Shown: piece after piece, positions 24,773 through 33,112 of the stretch
Layout of the letters: each line of letters begins with the position of its first letter
How positions within the stretch are numbered: position 1 is the stretch's first letter
DNA from: a virus
Length of the DNA: 64,000 nucleotides
Direction: 5' to 3' (one strand)
IMG/VR virus record: IMGVR_UViG_3300023239_000322
Location: 1 to 64,000 of that record
Notes under the pieces: generated by a model
Told to the model about the DNA's origin: nothing
Seen by the model: only the letters and a program-made list of their open reading frames with translations
Databases searched by the model: none
Position numbers and translations under genes: made by a program

Positions 24773-25306
24773 ATGACCAAAAAGAAAAACTCCAATGAGG
24801 CAAAAGGAAGGTACAGCTACGACAGTGAACTAGGTGGTAGTTTAGTTACTTTCCTGAACAAAAGCGTAACTCCTTATCCAACAGAAGCAGGCAGTCCCAA
24901 GTTTGAACTGGTTAAAGTAGAAGAACAAAAGGATTTGATGCTGAACGTTGCTCGTATGCATGCAGAGCAGGAGTACAAACGCATTATGGATCTTGTTGCT
25001 GTACTGCAAGGACAAGCAGAAGAAATAAAGCGTAGACTATATGTTACAGATGCAGTGCATGCCGCACACTATGAATTTCAACCATATCCTGGACAGATTT
25101 ATAATTTAGTTTGGGACAACATCAAAGAACGAACTATACTAGAAATAATGGACAAGGACCAGTGGACCAGTGGTATACCAGATAACTACGAGTATCTAGC
25201 TAGAGTTAAATGGTTAGGTGATTTTACTTGGATTGAAGTTGATGATCAAGGTAACCTTAAAGGTTCTACCATACAAACTTCTGCTGGTAGTGACGAACAA
25301 TCGTAG
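24773..25306 (+). CDS. DUF2452-like conserved protein
   Basis: 177 aa. The central helix DLMLNVARMHAEQEYKRIM and the segment GQAEEIKRRLYVTDAVHAA, followed by FQPYPGQIYNLVWD, match what I remember of DUF2452, a small family in bacteria and marine phages with no known activity. No catalytic motif is visible. The ATG is weakly placed behind the ferredoxin stop. The 3' end overlaps the convergent RmlB-like gene by 41 nt, so read-through of either gene would make antisense RNA. Confidence 0.65.
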   Translation: MTKKKNSNEAKGRYSYDSELGGSLVTFLNKSVTPYPTEAGSPKFELVKVEEQKDLMLNVARMHAEQEYKRIMDLVAVLQGQAEEIKRRLYVTDAVHAAHYEFQPYPGQIYNLVWDNIKERTILEIMDKDQWTSGIPDNYEYLARVKWLGDFTWIEVDDQGNLKGSTIQTSAGSDEQS

Positions 25307-26219
25307 CAAGCTCAGTATTAAAATTAGCAACAGCATCCCAATTTAAATTCCTTAACTTACTATCGTCGATACTGTAGCGCACATCCTGCCCTTGTCTTGT
25401 TACTGATAAGTCAAGATGGCGGTCTGTGTCTTGTTCTTTGCCTTTAAAAAAGTCATTAATAATCTTACGTGCAACCACAATGTTTTGTTCTTCGTAGTTG
25501 CCTGCAATGTTGAAGATTTCGTTTTGCACACCACTTTCTATTAGAGTAGTTACTGCTTCAGCAGTGTCGCTAACGTGCAACCATGTGCGTGTTGGTGTAC
25601 CAGCATCGTGCAGTGGAATAGTCCTGCCTAGTTGTAGGCTCTTGATGCTTTTGGGTATAAATTTTTCTGTGTATTGTCCTACGCCGTAGTTGTTTGTAGG
25701 GCGTACAATAATGTAAGGCACGTTAAATGTTCTAGCCCATGCTAGTATTAACTGATCAGCGGCAGCTTTTGTGGCACTGTAAGGATTGCTGGGTTTCAGC
25801 AAATCTGTTTCCACATGACTACCTTCTACGATATCACCGTAAACCTCGTCAGTACTAAAGTGTAGCAGTGTAGGCATCTTAAACCGGTGTTTTTCTTTAA
25901 TTAGGTTCAATAAATGATGCACTCCGTTAACATTACTGCGCAAAAATACATCACTGCTTACTATGCTATTATCTACATGTGTTTCCGCGGCAGTATTAAT
26001 AATATAGTCACAATCGTATAAAAAGTCTATATCGTTTATGTCTTTGCGTTCAAACACAAAGCGAGTATTTGTCTCGAGCTCTGCAAGTAAGTCTTCATTT
26101 GCGGCATACGTACCTTTGTCAATGCCACGCACATACCAACCTTTGCTTAGGCAGTGCTGTGCAACATGATATCCAATAAAGCCTAAACAGCCTGTAACAT
26201 AAACAACTTTTGTACTCAT
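25266..26219 (-). CDS. dTDP-glucose 4,6-dehydratase-like (RmlB/extended SDR)
   Basis: 317 aa. The NAD-binding TGCLGFIGYHVA, HFSTDEVYGDI with the catalytic Asp-Glu pair, and NPYSATKAAADQ with the Tyr-x3-Lys pair match the RmlB type. RPTNNYGVGQY and GTPTRTWLHVSD are also characteristic. It converts an NDP-glucose to the 4-keto-6-deoxy sugar, the entry to many surface-sugar pathways. It is the last gene of a five- or six-gene minus-strand unit in which neighbours overlap by 4-20 nt, so it probably feeds the glycosyltransferases encoded upstream. Confidence 0.88.
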   Translation of the reverse strand: MSTKVVYVTGCLGFIGYHVAQHCLSKGWYVRGIDKGTYAANEDLLAELETNTRFVFERKDINDIDFLYDCDYIINTAAETHVDNSIVSSDVFLRSNVNGVHHLLNLIKEKHRFKMPTLLHFSTDEVYGDIVEGSHVETDLLKPSNPYSATKAAADQLILAWARTFNVPYIIVRPTNNYGVGQYTEKFIPKSIKSLQLGRTIPLHDAGTPTRTWLHVSDTAEAVTTLIESGVQNEIFNIAGNYEEQNIVVARKIINDFFKGKEQDTDRHLDLSVTRQGQDVRYSIDDSKLRNLNWDAVANFNTELATIVRHYQQKFVW

Positions 26220-26698
26220 ATTTTTCTTCTTAAATTCAAGTATGCAGGTTCTGTACTAAACAAGAACTCCTGCCATATGTTTTCTAAATCTTCTACTGTG
26301 TTTGGTTTGTACAGTTTGATATTAGGCAATGCTGCCAACACCTGTTCGTCGTCGTGTGCCCAATGACTTATGCCATCGTGATTGTAATCGTAGTCACGTC
26401 CGCTACCAATTAACTTAACAGGGATACGTTCGTGATTAACATAGTTGCGCAACAACTCAAATGGTCTGTACAACAAGAAACTGCTCATGCTGTAGCACAC
26501 AGGTATTACACCTTCGTTGGCCATCCCAACTGCTATACCAGCCATGGTAAACTCTGCGGCTCCGACATTGTAAAAACGTTCTGGAAATGCCGCACGTACT
26601 TGATCCAATACACCAAATCCCAAATCAGCAGTAACAACACGCACATGATCAGAGTCAACCATACTGCCTAACAACAAGTCTGCCGCTTCACGCCTCAT
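26216..26698 (-). CDS. Transketolase-like, C-terminal (pyrimidine-binding) subunit
   Basis: 160 aa. AAEFTMAGIAVGMA contains the Glu that activates thiamine diphosphate, and the YNVGAAEF, CYSMSSFLLYRPFE and SHWAHDDEQVLAALPNI segments match the PYR domain of transketolase. It lacks the C-terminal transketolase domain. The start overlaps the N-subunit gene by 11 nt. Two-gene transketolases are known from sugar-biosynthesis clusters, where they make branched or chain-modified sugars. Confidence 0.85.
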   Translation of the reverse strand: MRREAADLLLGSMVDSDHVRVVTADLGFGVLDQVRAAFPERFYNVGAAEFTMAGIAVGMANEGVIPVCYSMSSFLLYRPFELLRNYVNHERIPVKLIGSGRDYDYNHDGISHWAHDDEQVLAALPNIKLYKPNTVEDLENIWQEFLFSTEPAYLNLRRKI

Positions 26699-27308
26699 TG
26701 ATCAACTCCTTGTAGTCCTGTTCTTTGAGAACGTAGTAATGTGTAAGTAAATCTTTAGCAAATGACCAATTGGGTAATTCACTTTGTCTTATTCTAATAC
26801 GTGGCATAAAAGCTCTTAGTCTTTTAATCAGTGTTGCAGAGTCAACAGGATCATATGCACCCATACCGTTTATGTTTGCATAAACTTCTATGTTGTTGAC
26901 CTTGTTGTCTGTGATATAACGTAGACTTTCCCATATGCTGCCTTCGGCGGCTTCACCGTCGCTGATCATGCACCAAACACGCTTTTCAGGTGTTGCTAGT
27001 GCATGCCCAATGGCAATAGGGAGACCACTGCCGAGACTGCCTGTACTACAGTACAAATGATTTTCAAGATCTCTACCCGGATGGATACCATGTTTATGCA
27101 ACATGGCTACGGGATCAACTCCGTAGTATTTCTCGAGAACTACGTACAGTGCAAGTCCGGCGTGGCCATTGCTCAGTATAAAAACTTCGTCGTTATTGCG
27201 ATGATGATATATTTCTTCAATAATCGGCAACGCACTAAGCGTACTGCTCAGATGACTAAGTTTTTCTTGATAGGTGACGTCTAAGAGTCTACGTTCTAGT
27301 TCGTTCAT
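26688..27308 (-). CDS. Transketolase-like, N-terminal (TPP/Mg-binding) subunit
   Basis: 206 aa. The ThDP-binding segment SDGEAAEGSIWESLRYI differs from the classic GDGE start by Gly to Ser, and the Asn of the metal site lies in YANINGMG. SNGHAGLALY and STGSLGSGLPIAIGHALAT match transketolase. Together with 26216 it would form the heterodimeric enzyme. Start: MNELERR; it overlaps FkbM by 4 nt. Confidence 0.87.
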   Translation of the reverse strand: MNELERRLLDVTYQEKLSHLSSTLSALPIIEEIYHHRNNDEVFILSNGHAGLALYVVLEKYYGVDPVAMLHKHGIHPGRDLENHLYCSTGSLGSGLPIAIGHALATPEKRVWCMISDGEAAEGSIWESLRYITDNKVNNIEVYANINGMGAYDPVDSATLIKRLRAFMPRIRIRQSELPNWSFAKDLLTHYYVLKEQDYKELINEA

Positions 27309-28015
27309 GCTTTGAATGCGTATAATTGATCATGTATAACTGGTTCCACTGTGTAGCCACAGTTTTCAAACACAGTCTTTAGTTGTTGTCTGTTCGTTTC
27401 CAGGTTACCTGGCCATTGATGACTTTCATTATTGGTCTGATGTATTTCAATGAACCAAAAGTCAATCTTGTCTGCTACTGCTCCTACCGTTTCTTCTGTT
27501 AGTGCAATCACTTCTGATCCTTCAATGTCGCATTTAACAAAGTCAACATGGTCAATTTCTAATGTTTCTAGCAAACCTGCAATGGTAATACCGGGTACAG
27601 TAATCTCATCCCCTTTGTGGCCTACTAAACTGTTGGTAGTTGAATTTTCGTTAAGATAAAAACTAACATCTCCATTATAGTTATTGATTGCATATGGTCG
27701 CATTTCTATGTTGTGATGCTTTGCTGTAAGCTCTTGGGCAATCTTATAGGTGCTAGGCACTGCTTCCACAGCAACAACACGGTCGCAACTGTCCGCGGCA
27801 TATAAACTAAACAGTCCTATGTTAGCACCCAAGTCTAACACAGTCATATCTTTTTTGTCTAGGAAAATAGGATCGTACATGCGTTCTTCGTTAATCTGTT
27901 TTAGTATGGTGTCTACATGGTTTTCTGGCTCGTCAAAATGTAATTTTGCTTCTGCAGATTCTGCAACCACGTTAATTTTGTTACCTTTGCTTGTTCTAAG
28001 TATTTTTGCTCTCAT
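27305..28015 (-). CDS. FkbM-type methyltransferase
   Basis: 236 aa. VLDLGANIGLFSLYAAD is motif I, VVAVEAVPSTYKIAQEL gives the acidic ribose-binding residue, and VDFVKCDIEGSE plus DFWFIEIH are FkbM-family signatures. FkbM proteins O-methylate sugars or polyketides; here a sugar hydroxyl in the surface-glycan pathway is the likely target. It overlaps the genes on both sides (4 and 20 nt). Confidence 0.85.
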   Translation of the reverse strand: MRAKILRTSKGNKINVVAESAEAKLHFDEPENHVDTILKQINEERMYDPIFLDKKDMTVLDLGANIGLFSLYAADSCDRVVAVEAVPSTYKIAQELTAKHHNIEMRPYAINNYNGDVSFYLNENSTTNSLVGHKGDEITVPGITIAGLLETLEIDHVDFVKCDIEGSEVIALTEETVGAVADKIDFWFIEIHQTNNESHQWPGNLETNRQQLKTVFENCGYTVEPVIHDQLYAFKA

Positions 28016-28844
28016 AATGTGCCTTGGTTAAAAAATATATTATACCTTCTTCTAATGAATAGTTACATTCAAAACCTAACTGTTTTGATTTTGTTGTGTC
28101 GCACACCCACAGTTTACTTTCGAATGCTTTTCTAATTTCAAATACTTCTGTTACTGGTGCTGTTTTCTTTGTTATTTTTTCGAATATTTGCAGTACTTCT
28201 TTGTTGCTTACCTGCACTCCGCTACCAAAGTTATAAATTTCACCTGGTGCAATGTTGTCCTGTGTTAGCATTTCTATACCACGACAAAAATCATGTATGT
28301 AGATAAAGTCATGATAGCCTTCGTACAGTGTCATAGGTTCATTGTACTTGAATGCTCTCCACAAGTGTGGAAATAGTCTATGTGGTCTTTCTCCTGGACC
28401 ATACACACTGTAAGGTCTTGCTATGTAAATTTTTAAATCGTGCGCCCTTGCCCAACCTTGGCACATGAGCGTAGCCGCGGCCTTTGTGCCTTGATAAAAG
28501 TCCACTGGCTTCAGCAGTGTGTCTTCTGCTGTTGCGTATTCTGTTGGGCCATATTCACTGCTACTGCCAATTTGTATCATACGACATTTAGCGTCTCTTA
28601 CATATTCGAGTAACTTGTATGTGAGCAGTATGTTTGGTTCAAACATTTTATTAGCATCGTATATCTCTGCCGCACAGTTTATTATAACATCTGGCTGGAA
28701 ACTTTGCAACTGTGCTGTGAGTTGCCGATGTGCTGTGACGTCGTCAGTACGCACGTGTAGTATAACCGCATGTCCTCTTGTACGAAAGTAATCGGCTAGA
28801 TTGAGTCCTACAAACCCAGTTGCGCCTGTGATGTAAACCTTCAT
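27996..28844 (-). CDS. NAD-dependent sugar epimerase/dehydratase
   Basis: 282 aa. TGATGFVGLNLADYF binds NAD(P), IQIGSSSEYGPT supplies Ser/Tyr context and FYQGTKAAATLM the Tyr-x3-Lys pair. RPYSVYGPGERPHRLFP matches WcaG/GalE-type sugar enzymes. It should act on a nucleotide-sugar made in the same unit. Overlaps of 20 nt with FkbM and 4 nt with the glycosyltransferase gene indicate one operon. Confidence 0.87.
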   Translation of the reverse strand: MKVYITGATGFVGLNLADYFRTRGHAVILHVRTDDVTAHRQLTAQLQSFQPDVIINCAAEIYDANKMFEPNILLTYKLLEYVRDAKCRMIQIGSSSEYGPTEYATAEDTLLKPVDFYQGTKAAATLMCQGWARAHDLKIYIARPYSVYGPGERPHRLFPHLWRAFKYNEPMTLYEGYHDFIYIHDFCRGIEMLTQDNIAPGEIYNFGSGVQVSNKEVLQIFEKITKKTAPVTEVFEIRKAFESKLWVCDTTKSKQLGFECNYSLEEGIIYFLTKAHYESKNT

Positions 28845-29485
28845 CTGATTATTTGTCTACCAACTCGCTCTGCTCTTTTGAGCCTAACGTTTTTGTAAGT
28901 GCCGGGCCAGTGTACTATCCAATCTCCTTGTGCCCATGCGCCTGAGTTGCCCATAATATCTTTGCTGGCATCACAGTAATCATAAATTTGTGGCTCGTAA
29001 CTGTTCATGTACCTTTGCGGAACAATCTTAACAATGTCTTGGTATTCTTCAATAGTGTCAATAACAACTTGTTGTTCAGCCCACTCTATTAATATGTAGT
29101 CTGGCTCTTTGTCTATTATCATTTGTAGCCAAGCTCTGCCTTGCTCTGTGTTGCGCACCAAGAAGTTTCCTGTGTTTATGTTTAGTCTGTCCACTGGCAC
29201 TATTACATGGTAGTCGTTGTCTATCTTCTCATCGATGGGAATAGTGAGATTAGTAATCATAGCATCGCACTCTGAAAACAACAACCAATCAATATCAGGA
29301 TGCAGTTTAAAAAGTTCTAGTGTATAATGTATTTTATTGAAGCCTGTGATCTTGCTGTACTTCATTTCGGTTAGTTCAAAGAACTTGTAACCGTAGCGTT
29401 CACAGTATTCTATTTTGGGTTCATTTGTTAGTTCAGCGAGGTCGCGATAGTTGTCATCATATAGCGTCGCTACGGCATGTGGCAT
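28841..29485 (-). CDS. Glycosyltransferase, GMA12/MNN10 (GT34)-like
   Basis: 214 aa from the ATG at 29485, which has AAGGA 7 nt upstream; the 242-aa frame adds 28 hydrophobic residues with no start signal. LLFSECDAMI holds the DxD-type motif, and NTGNFLVRNT, EWAEQQVV and DWIVHWPGT fit the galactosyl/mannosyltransferase family GT34. It is the first gene of the minus-strand unit and probably finishes the glycan made by the downstream enzymes. Confidence 0.78.
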   Translation of the reverse strand: MPHAVATLYDDNYRDLAELTNEPKIEYCERYGYKFFELTEMKYSKITGFNKIHYTLELFKLHPDIDWLLFSECDAMITNLTIPIDEKIDNDYHVIVPVDRLNINTGNFLVRNTEQGRAWLQMIIDKEPDYILIEWAEQQVVIDTIEEYQDIVKIVPQRYMNSYEPQIYDYCDASKDIMGNSGAWAQGDWIVHWPGTYKNVRLKRAERVGRQIIR

Positions 29486-29514
29486 ATATTGTCCTTGAAA
29501 ATCATTTGTAAGAA

Positions 29515-29522
29515 TATTTATT
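29515..29522 (-). promoter_or_regulatory. Late-type promoter box AATAAATA for minus-strand sugar operon
   Basis: On the minus strand TATAATAAATATT occurs in the 52-nt space between the divergent glycosyltransferase genes; AATAAATA matches the late consensus in seven of eight bases, 29 nt before the minus-strand ATG (29485). The reverse orientation contains TATACT 10 nt before the plus-strand ATG, so both genes may be served from here. Confidence 0.45.
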
Positions 29523-29537
29523 ATACTAAGTATTGCT

Positions 29538-30371
29538 ATGAAAATATACGACAGTTTCCCCTTTTTCAATGAGTTTGGGCTTCTTGAGCTCAGACTGCGT
29601 GAACTATATGATCATGTGGATTATTTTGTATTAGTAGAAGCCAATAGAACATTCCAAGACAATCCCAAAGACCTGCTGTACTACAACAATAGAGAACGTT
29701 TTGCACAATGGGCAGATAAAATTATCTACTATCCTGTTACAGACATGCCCAAAGACACAGATACATGGGGCAGGGAAAGACATCAGCGCAATGCTATATT
29801 AAACGGTGTGCGGGATGCAGACGACAATGATATAATCATAGTAAGCGATATAGATGAAATACCCAGAACAGAAACCATTGAGAAACTTAGAGCAAGTAGT
29901 GCAAGTATATGGCCATTCAGAATGCCCTTGTTTAACTTTAAGTTTAATTACATGCTAATTAACCAAGACAACTATGTTGTGTGGAGCAGTGCATGTAGGA
30001 AGAAACTGCTGGACAATCCAGAAGACTTTAGACGAGCAAGGCATCAACTACAAGGCTTTCCGTATAACCACAAAGATGACACTGTGGAAATGATTGAACA
30101 TGCTGGGTGGCACTTTACGTATTTTGGCAACGAAGAGTTTGCTAAACAAAAAATTGGTAGTTTTGCACACGACGAAACCAACGATCCGTGGATACTAGAA
30201 CAGTTGAACGTTGAAGAAAGCATACGCAAAGGGCATGGCATAATACAAACAGATGAACGCTACAAGTTTGCACCTGTTGCCCTAGATGATTACTTCCCAG
30301 AATCCATACGCAACAGCACCAGTGTTATCACAGGCGATTATCCTTCCGCACGTACATATCTTCCGCAGTAA
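29538..30371 (+). CDS. Glycosyltransferase family 17-like protein
   Basis: 277 aa. MKIYDSFPFFNEFGLLELRL and DYFVLVEANRTFQ are the typical start of GT17-like bacterial/phage proteins; IIVSDIDEIPR is the acidic DxD-type motif; IEHAGWHFTYFGNEE and KIGSFAHDE complete the pattern. GT17 enzymes add N-acetylglucosamine in eukaryotes; the phage substrate is unknown. It is transcribed away from the sugar operon and lies before the Pho-regulated region. Confidence 0.8.
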   Translation: MKIYDSFPFFNEFGLLELRLRELYDHVDYFVLVEANRTFQDNPKDLLYYNNRERFAQWADKIIYYPVTDMPKDTDTWGRERHQRNAILNGVRDADDNDIIIVSDIDEIPRTETIEKLRASSASIWPFRMPLFNFKFNYMLINQDNYVVWSSACRKKLLDNPEDFRRARHQLQGFPYNHKDDTVEMIEHAGWHFTYFGNEEFAKQKIGSFAHDETNDPWILEQLNVEESIRKGHGIIQTDERYKFAPVALDDYFPESIRNSTSVITGDYPSARTYLPQ

Positions 30372-30387
30372 CAAAAATTTAATATAA

Positions 30388-30405
30388 TTGTAACGTTACT
30401 GTAAC
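30388..30405 (+). promoter_or_regulatory. Putative Pho box upstream of pstS
   Basis: Two 7-nt half-sites, TTGTAAC (30388-30394) and CTGTAAC (30399-30405), lie 11 nt apart as in PhoB boxes (CTGTCAT repeats with 4-nt spacing). A weak -10 candidate (TTTAAAT) lies ~10 nt downstream; the pstS ATG is at 30452 with a GGAGG site. Confidence 0.6.
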
Positions 30406-30451
30406 ACTATTATGTTTAAATAATAGCGAGTAAACCAAGGAGGATATATCA

Positions 30452-31459
30452 ATGAAATTATTACTCGCTGTGTTAGTATTAGCATTTAGTTCATCAATCC
30501 ATGCAAGAGATTACGTTAGTATTGCTGGATCTTCAACCGTATTTCCGTTCGCAACAATTGTGGCAGAACAACTAGGAAAAAATCCAAACTTAAAAACCCC
30601 AGTAGTAGAATCGGGTGGCTCTAGCGTTGGTAAGAAAGGCGTGTGTGATGGGATTGGCACACAGTTTATTGATATTGGCAATGCAAGCTCAAGAATGAAG
30701 GTGAAAGAACTTGCCTATTGCGATAAAAATAAAGTTACTGTTACTGAAATTAAAGTTGGGTATGATGGTATAGTATTAGCAAACTCAAAAGATGTACCAC
30801 AACTTAAAATTTCATTAAGCGATCTTGGCAAGGCACTAACTGCCAAGGTTCCAGTAAATGGCAAGATGGTGGAGAATCCTTATAAGACATGGCAGGATGT
30901 TAATTCAGAACTTCCTGACATAGAAATACGTGTGTATGGCCCACCAACAACATCAGGCACAAGAGCAAGTTTTGCTGAGATTGTTAATGAAAAAGCATAC
31001 TGTAAAAAAGACCCTGAAGTAAAAGCAATTGGGTATAAAGCAAAGAACTGTCGTGCAATGCGCACTGACGGAGCTTACATAGAGGCGGGCGAACAGGACA
31101 ACCTGATTGTCCAAAAGCTGAATGAGGATTTAACTGCATTTGGTATATTTGGGTTTTCGTATTTGGATCAGAACAGTGACACGGTACAGGGTGCAGAACT
31201 ATCTGGTGTTATACCAACCTTTGATGCTATTGCTGAAGGCAAGTATAAAGCATCACGTGCTCTTTACTTCTATGTCAAGCATGCACATGTTAATGTTGTT
31301 CCGGGTATTGTGGAATACATGACTGAGTGGACAAAGCACTGGAGTGATGATGGTATCCTTGCTGATTCTGGTATGATCCCAATGAGTAAAGCAGAACGTA
31401 AAGAAATGATGGATAGAATGAACAGTCTGCCAGTATTACAAGCAAGCGATTTAGAATAA
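30452..31459 (+). CDS. pstS: Periplasmic phosphate-binding protein PstS
   Basis: 335 aa. A signal peptide (MKLLLAVLVLAFSSSIHA) precedes the mature start RDYVSIAGSSTVFPFA, the phosphate-binding P-loop segment of PstS. ESGGSSVGKKG, YDGIVLAN and GTRASFAEIV supply further ligands. The protein would capture phosphate in the host periplasm for the host Pst transporter, a common auxiliary gene in marine phages; cyanophage pstS is known to be driven by the host PhoBR system. The upstream tandem half-sites suggest the same here. The outer-membrane barrel gene that follows may be its partner. Confidence 0.93.
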   Translation: MKLLLAVLVLAFSSSIHARDYVSIAGSSTVFPFATIVAEQLGKNPNLKTPVVESGGSSVGKKGVCDGIGTQFIDIGNASSRMKVKELAYCDKNKVTVTEIKVGYDGIVLANSKDVPQLKISLSDLGKALTAKVPVNGKMVENPYKTWQDVNSELPDIEIRVYGPPTTSGTRASFAEIVNEKAYCKKDPEVKAIGYKAKNCRAMRTDGAYIEAGEQDNLIVQKLNEDLTAFGIFGFSYLDQNSDTVQGAELSGVIPTFDAIAEGKYKASRALYFYVKHAHVNVVPGIVEYMTEWTKHWSDDGILADSGMIPMSKAERKEMMDRMNSLPVLQASDLE

Positions 31460-31474
31460 AGATATTAAAACGGA

Positions 31475-31492
31475 CTGTAACATTTTTGTCCA
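31475..31492 (+). promoter_or_regulatory. Putative Pho box between pstS and the barrel gene (first)
   Basis: CTGTAAC (31475-31481) and TTGTCCA (31486-31492) are spaced 11 nt apart. The 152-nt space (31460-31611) also holds a weak hairpin (31506-31525) without a T-tract, so no clear terminator separates the two genes. Confidence 0.45.
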
Positions 31493-31552
31493 AAAATAGT
31501 TAAGTGTGTTGTTTATTGGCAACACCCACCTATAAGTAATTGCTAGAGTTAT

Positions 31553-31576
31553 TTGTAGAAATACCGTAACTGTAAC
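31553..31576 (+). promoter_or_regulatory. Putative Pho box upstream of the barrel gene (second)
   Basis: TTGTAGA (31553-31559) and CCGTAAC (31564-31570) have 11-nt spacing, and an exact CTGTAAC half-site follows at 31570-31576. The barrel gene starts 36 nt further on with a GGAG site. Confidence 0.4.
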
Positions 31577-31611
31577 ATTTATACAACAAAATTTAAATTG
31601 GAGATATACAA

Positions 31612-32223
31612 ATGAAAAAAATCGTAGCAATAGTATCAGCAGTTGCACTTGCAACAATTATTGGATGTGGTAAAGAAGCAGAAGCCGCAGATGATAACTG
31701 GAATACATCTGAACACAACTACAACCTCAACAGTGGTAACTGGGGTGTAGAAGTTAGAACCATGGGCAACGATGATTACGATCACGTTGAAGGAAAGTAC
31801 AAGTTATCTGACAGCTTAGAGCTTGCACTTCGTTATGCTGAAGATGGTGTAGTCACAGAGATTCGTCCAAAGTTAACACACAAGATTCTTAAAGCAGGTC
31901 CATTGAGTCTTGCACACCGAATTGAGTATCGTTATTTTGAAGGCACAAAAGACGACAGCGCAAGATACCGTGGTATTATCGGACTTAAGGCAGGTAGCGC
32001 ATGGGTTAAACTGCAACCACGTTGGACATTTGGTGCTGGCAAGACTGGTGACGCAAAAATTGATGATGTTAAATGGCAAGCTGGTTACGACTGGACATTA
32101 GATTCAGACGAAAACAGTTCAGTTAAACTTACACCATATGTTGAGTACTTAACAGCAGGTGAAGATGGTGACTGGGCTAAAACACACATGATTCTTGGTA
32201 CTAGATTAGCGGTTAAATTCTAA
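31612..32223 (+). CDS. Outer-membrane beta-barrel (porin-like) protein
   Basis: 203 aa. The N terminus is a signal peptide ending either at a lipobox-like IIGC (residue ~20) or at an AEA-A signal peptidase I site. The mature part alternates polar and hydrophobic residues in ~10 short strands (WGVEVRTMG, LELALRYAEDG, IEYRYFEG, AWVKLQPRWTFGAG, KLTPYVEYLTAGED) and ends GTRLAVKF with a terminal Phe, the classic outer-membrane barrel targeting signature. It resembles small oligogalacturonate-type porins. A role in phosphate or nutrient entry, or in receptor masking, is inferred from its place behind pstS and the Pho-like sites. Confidence 0.75.
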   Translation: MKKIVAIVSAVALATIIGCGKEAEAADDNWNTSEHNYNLNSGNWGVEVRTMGNDDYDHVEGKYKLSDSLELALRYAEDGVVTEIRPKLTHKILKAGPLSLAHRIEYRYFEGTKDDSARYRGIIGLKAGSAWVKLQPRWTFGAGKTGDAKIDDVKWQAGYDWTLDSDENSSVKLTPYVEYLTAGEDGDWAKTHMILGTRLAVKF

Positions 32224-32252
32224 TTGACATTTAACAGTTAATCAACTATAAT
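32224..32252 (+). promoter_or_regulatory. Consensus sigma70 promoter for UGDH-like/prs operon
   Basis: TTGACA (32224-32229), 17-nt spacer, TATAAT (32247-32252): all 12 consensus bases, starting directly after the barrel gene stop. The predicted start (~32259) lies inside the left arm of the terminator hairpin. Confidence 0.85.
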
Positions 32253-32253
32253 A

Positions 32254-32289
32254 AAGGGGTGGTAATTGTTACTACCCCTTTTATTTTGG
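32254..32289 (+). terminator. Terminator of the barrel gene, overlapping the next transcription start
   Basis: A 12-bp stem (AAGGGGTGGTAA, 32254-32265, with TTACTACCCCTT, 32269-32280; one G-U pair) with a 3-nt loop is followed by TTATTTT. Because the next promoter's start is at ~32259, only transcripts coming from upstream contain the complete stem. Confidence 0.8.
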
Positions 32290-32296
32290 AGTTTTT

Positions 32297-33112
32297 ATGC
32301 ACTTTCATTTACACGGATATGGATACGTTGGCAGAGCTGTAGTCAACAAGTTTGCTGAACGAGATAGTTTTACTATTTTTGATCCACTACACCCCGAACT
32401 AGAAACTGGTTTTAAAGATCCAGATGGTGTTATTGTGTGCGTACCAACACCAGAAAACGTTACGTTTAACGTAGAAGGCAGTTGCGACTTCTCAATAGTC
32501 AGCAGTGTAGTCAAACAGTACGACAGACAAATACCCATACTGATCAAAAGCACAATAGATCAAACTGGCCTGGATCAATTGGTAGACTGGAACGTTACAT
32601 TTAATCCAGAGTTCTTACGTGCTGAAACAGCAGATGCAGACTATGCTAACCAAACACACATTTATATAGGTGGTGGCAGTGTTGACTTTTGGGAAATGAT
32701 ATTCTTCAGACACTTTGCCAAGGCATACATTGTCAAAAGTGATATACCCACACTGGTACTGACCAAATACTTTAAAAATGCTTTCCTAGCAACCAAAGTT
32801 GCATTCTTTAATCAAGTGTATGATATATGCCAAAAGCAGGGTGTTAAGTTTGAAGATGTTAGAAAGTTTGTAACACAAGATGCAAGGATTGGTGACAGTC
32901 ACAGTTGGGTTACAGAAGAACGTGGCTTTGGCGGAGCCTGTTTCCCAAAAGATACACGGGCATTAGTGTATGAGCATCCAGAAGCAACTATAGTAGCAGA
33001 CGCAGTACGTTACAACAATGAAGTTGAAGTACGCATGATAAATAACAACATTCAACAAACGAAAGAGTTCAATGAAATTAATTTCAGGCAATTCCAATCC
33101 AGGCCTCTCTGA
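32297..33112 (+). CDS. UDP-glucose/GDP-mannose dehydrogenase-like protein, short form
   Basis: 271 aa. A Rossmann N terminus ([14 protein letters not shown]), [28 protein letters not shown] and the catalytic Cys in [15 protein letters not shown] are present. Full-length family members are ~400-450 aa; the C-terminal nucleotide-sugar-binding domain is missing, and the N-terminal motif GxGYVG has changed to GYGYVG. It may act on another sugar, or as a single-domain oxidoreductase. It ends 41 nt inside the prs gene, in another frame, so the two are co-translated from the promoter at 32224. Confidence 0.85.
   Translation: MHFHLHGYGYVGRAVVNKFAERDSFTIFDPLHPELETGFKDPDGVIVCVPTPENVTFNVEGSCDFSIVSSVVKQYDRQIPILIKSTIDQTGLDQLVDWNVTFNPEFLRAETADADYANQTHIYIGGGSVDFWEMIFFRHFAKAYIVKSDIPTLVLTKYFKNAFLATKVAFFNQVYDICQKQGVKFEDVRKFVTQDARIGDSHSWVTEERGFGGACFPKDTRALVYEHPEATIVADAVRYNNEVEVRMINNNIQQTKEFNEINFRQFQSRPL

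Noticed and set aside
31506-31525. GTGTTG...CAACAC hairpin as a pstS terminator
   Set aside because: Only six base pairs and no following T-tract, so it is not supported as a terminator.
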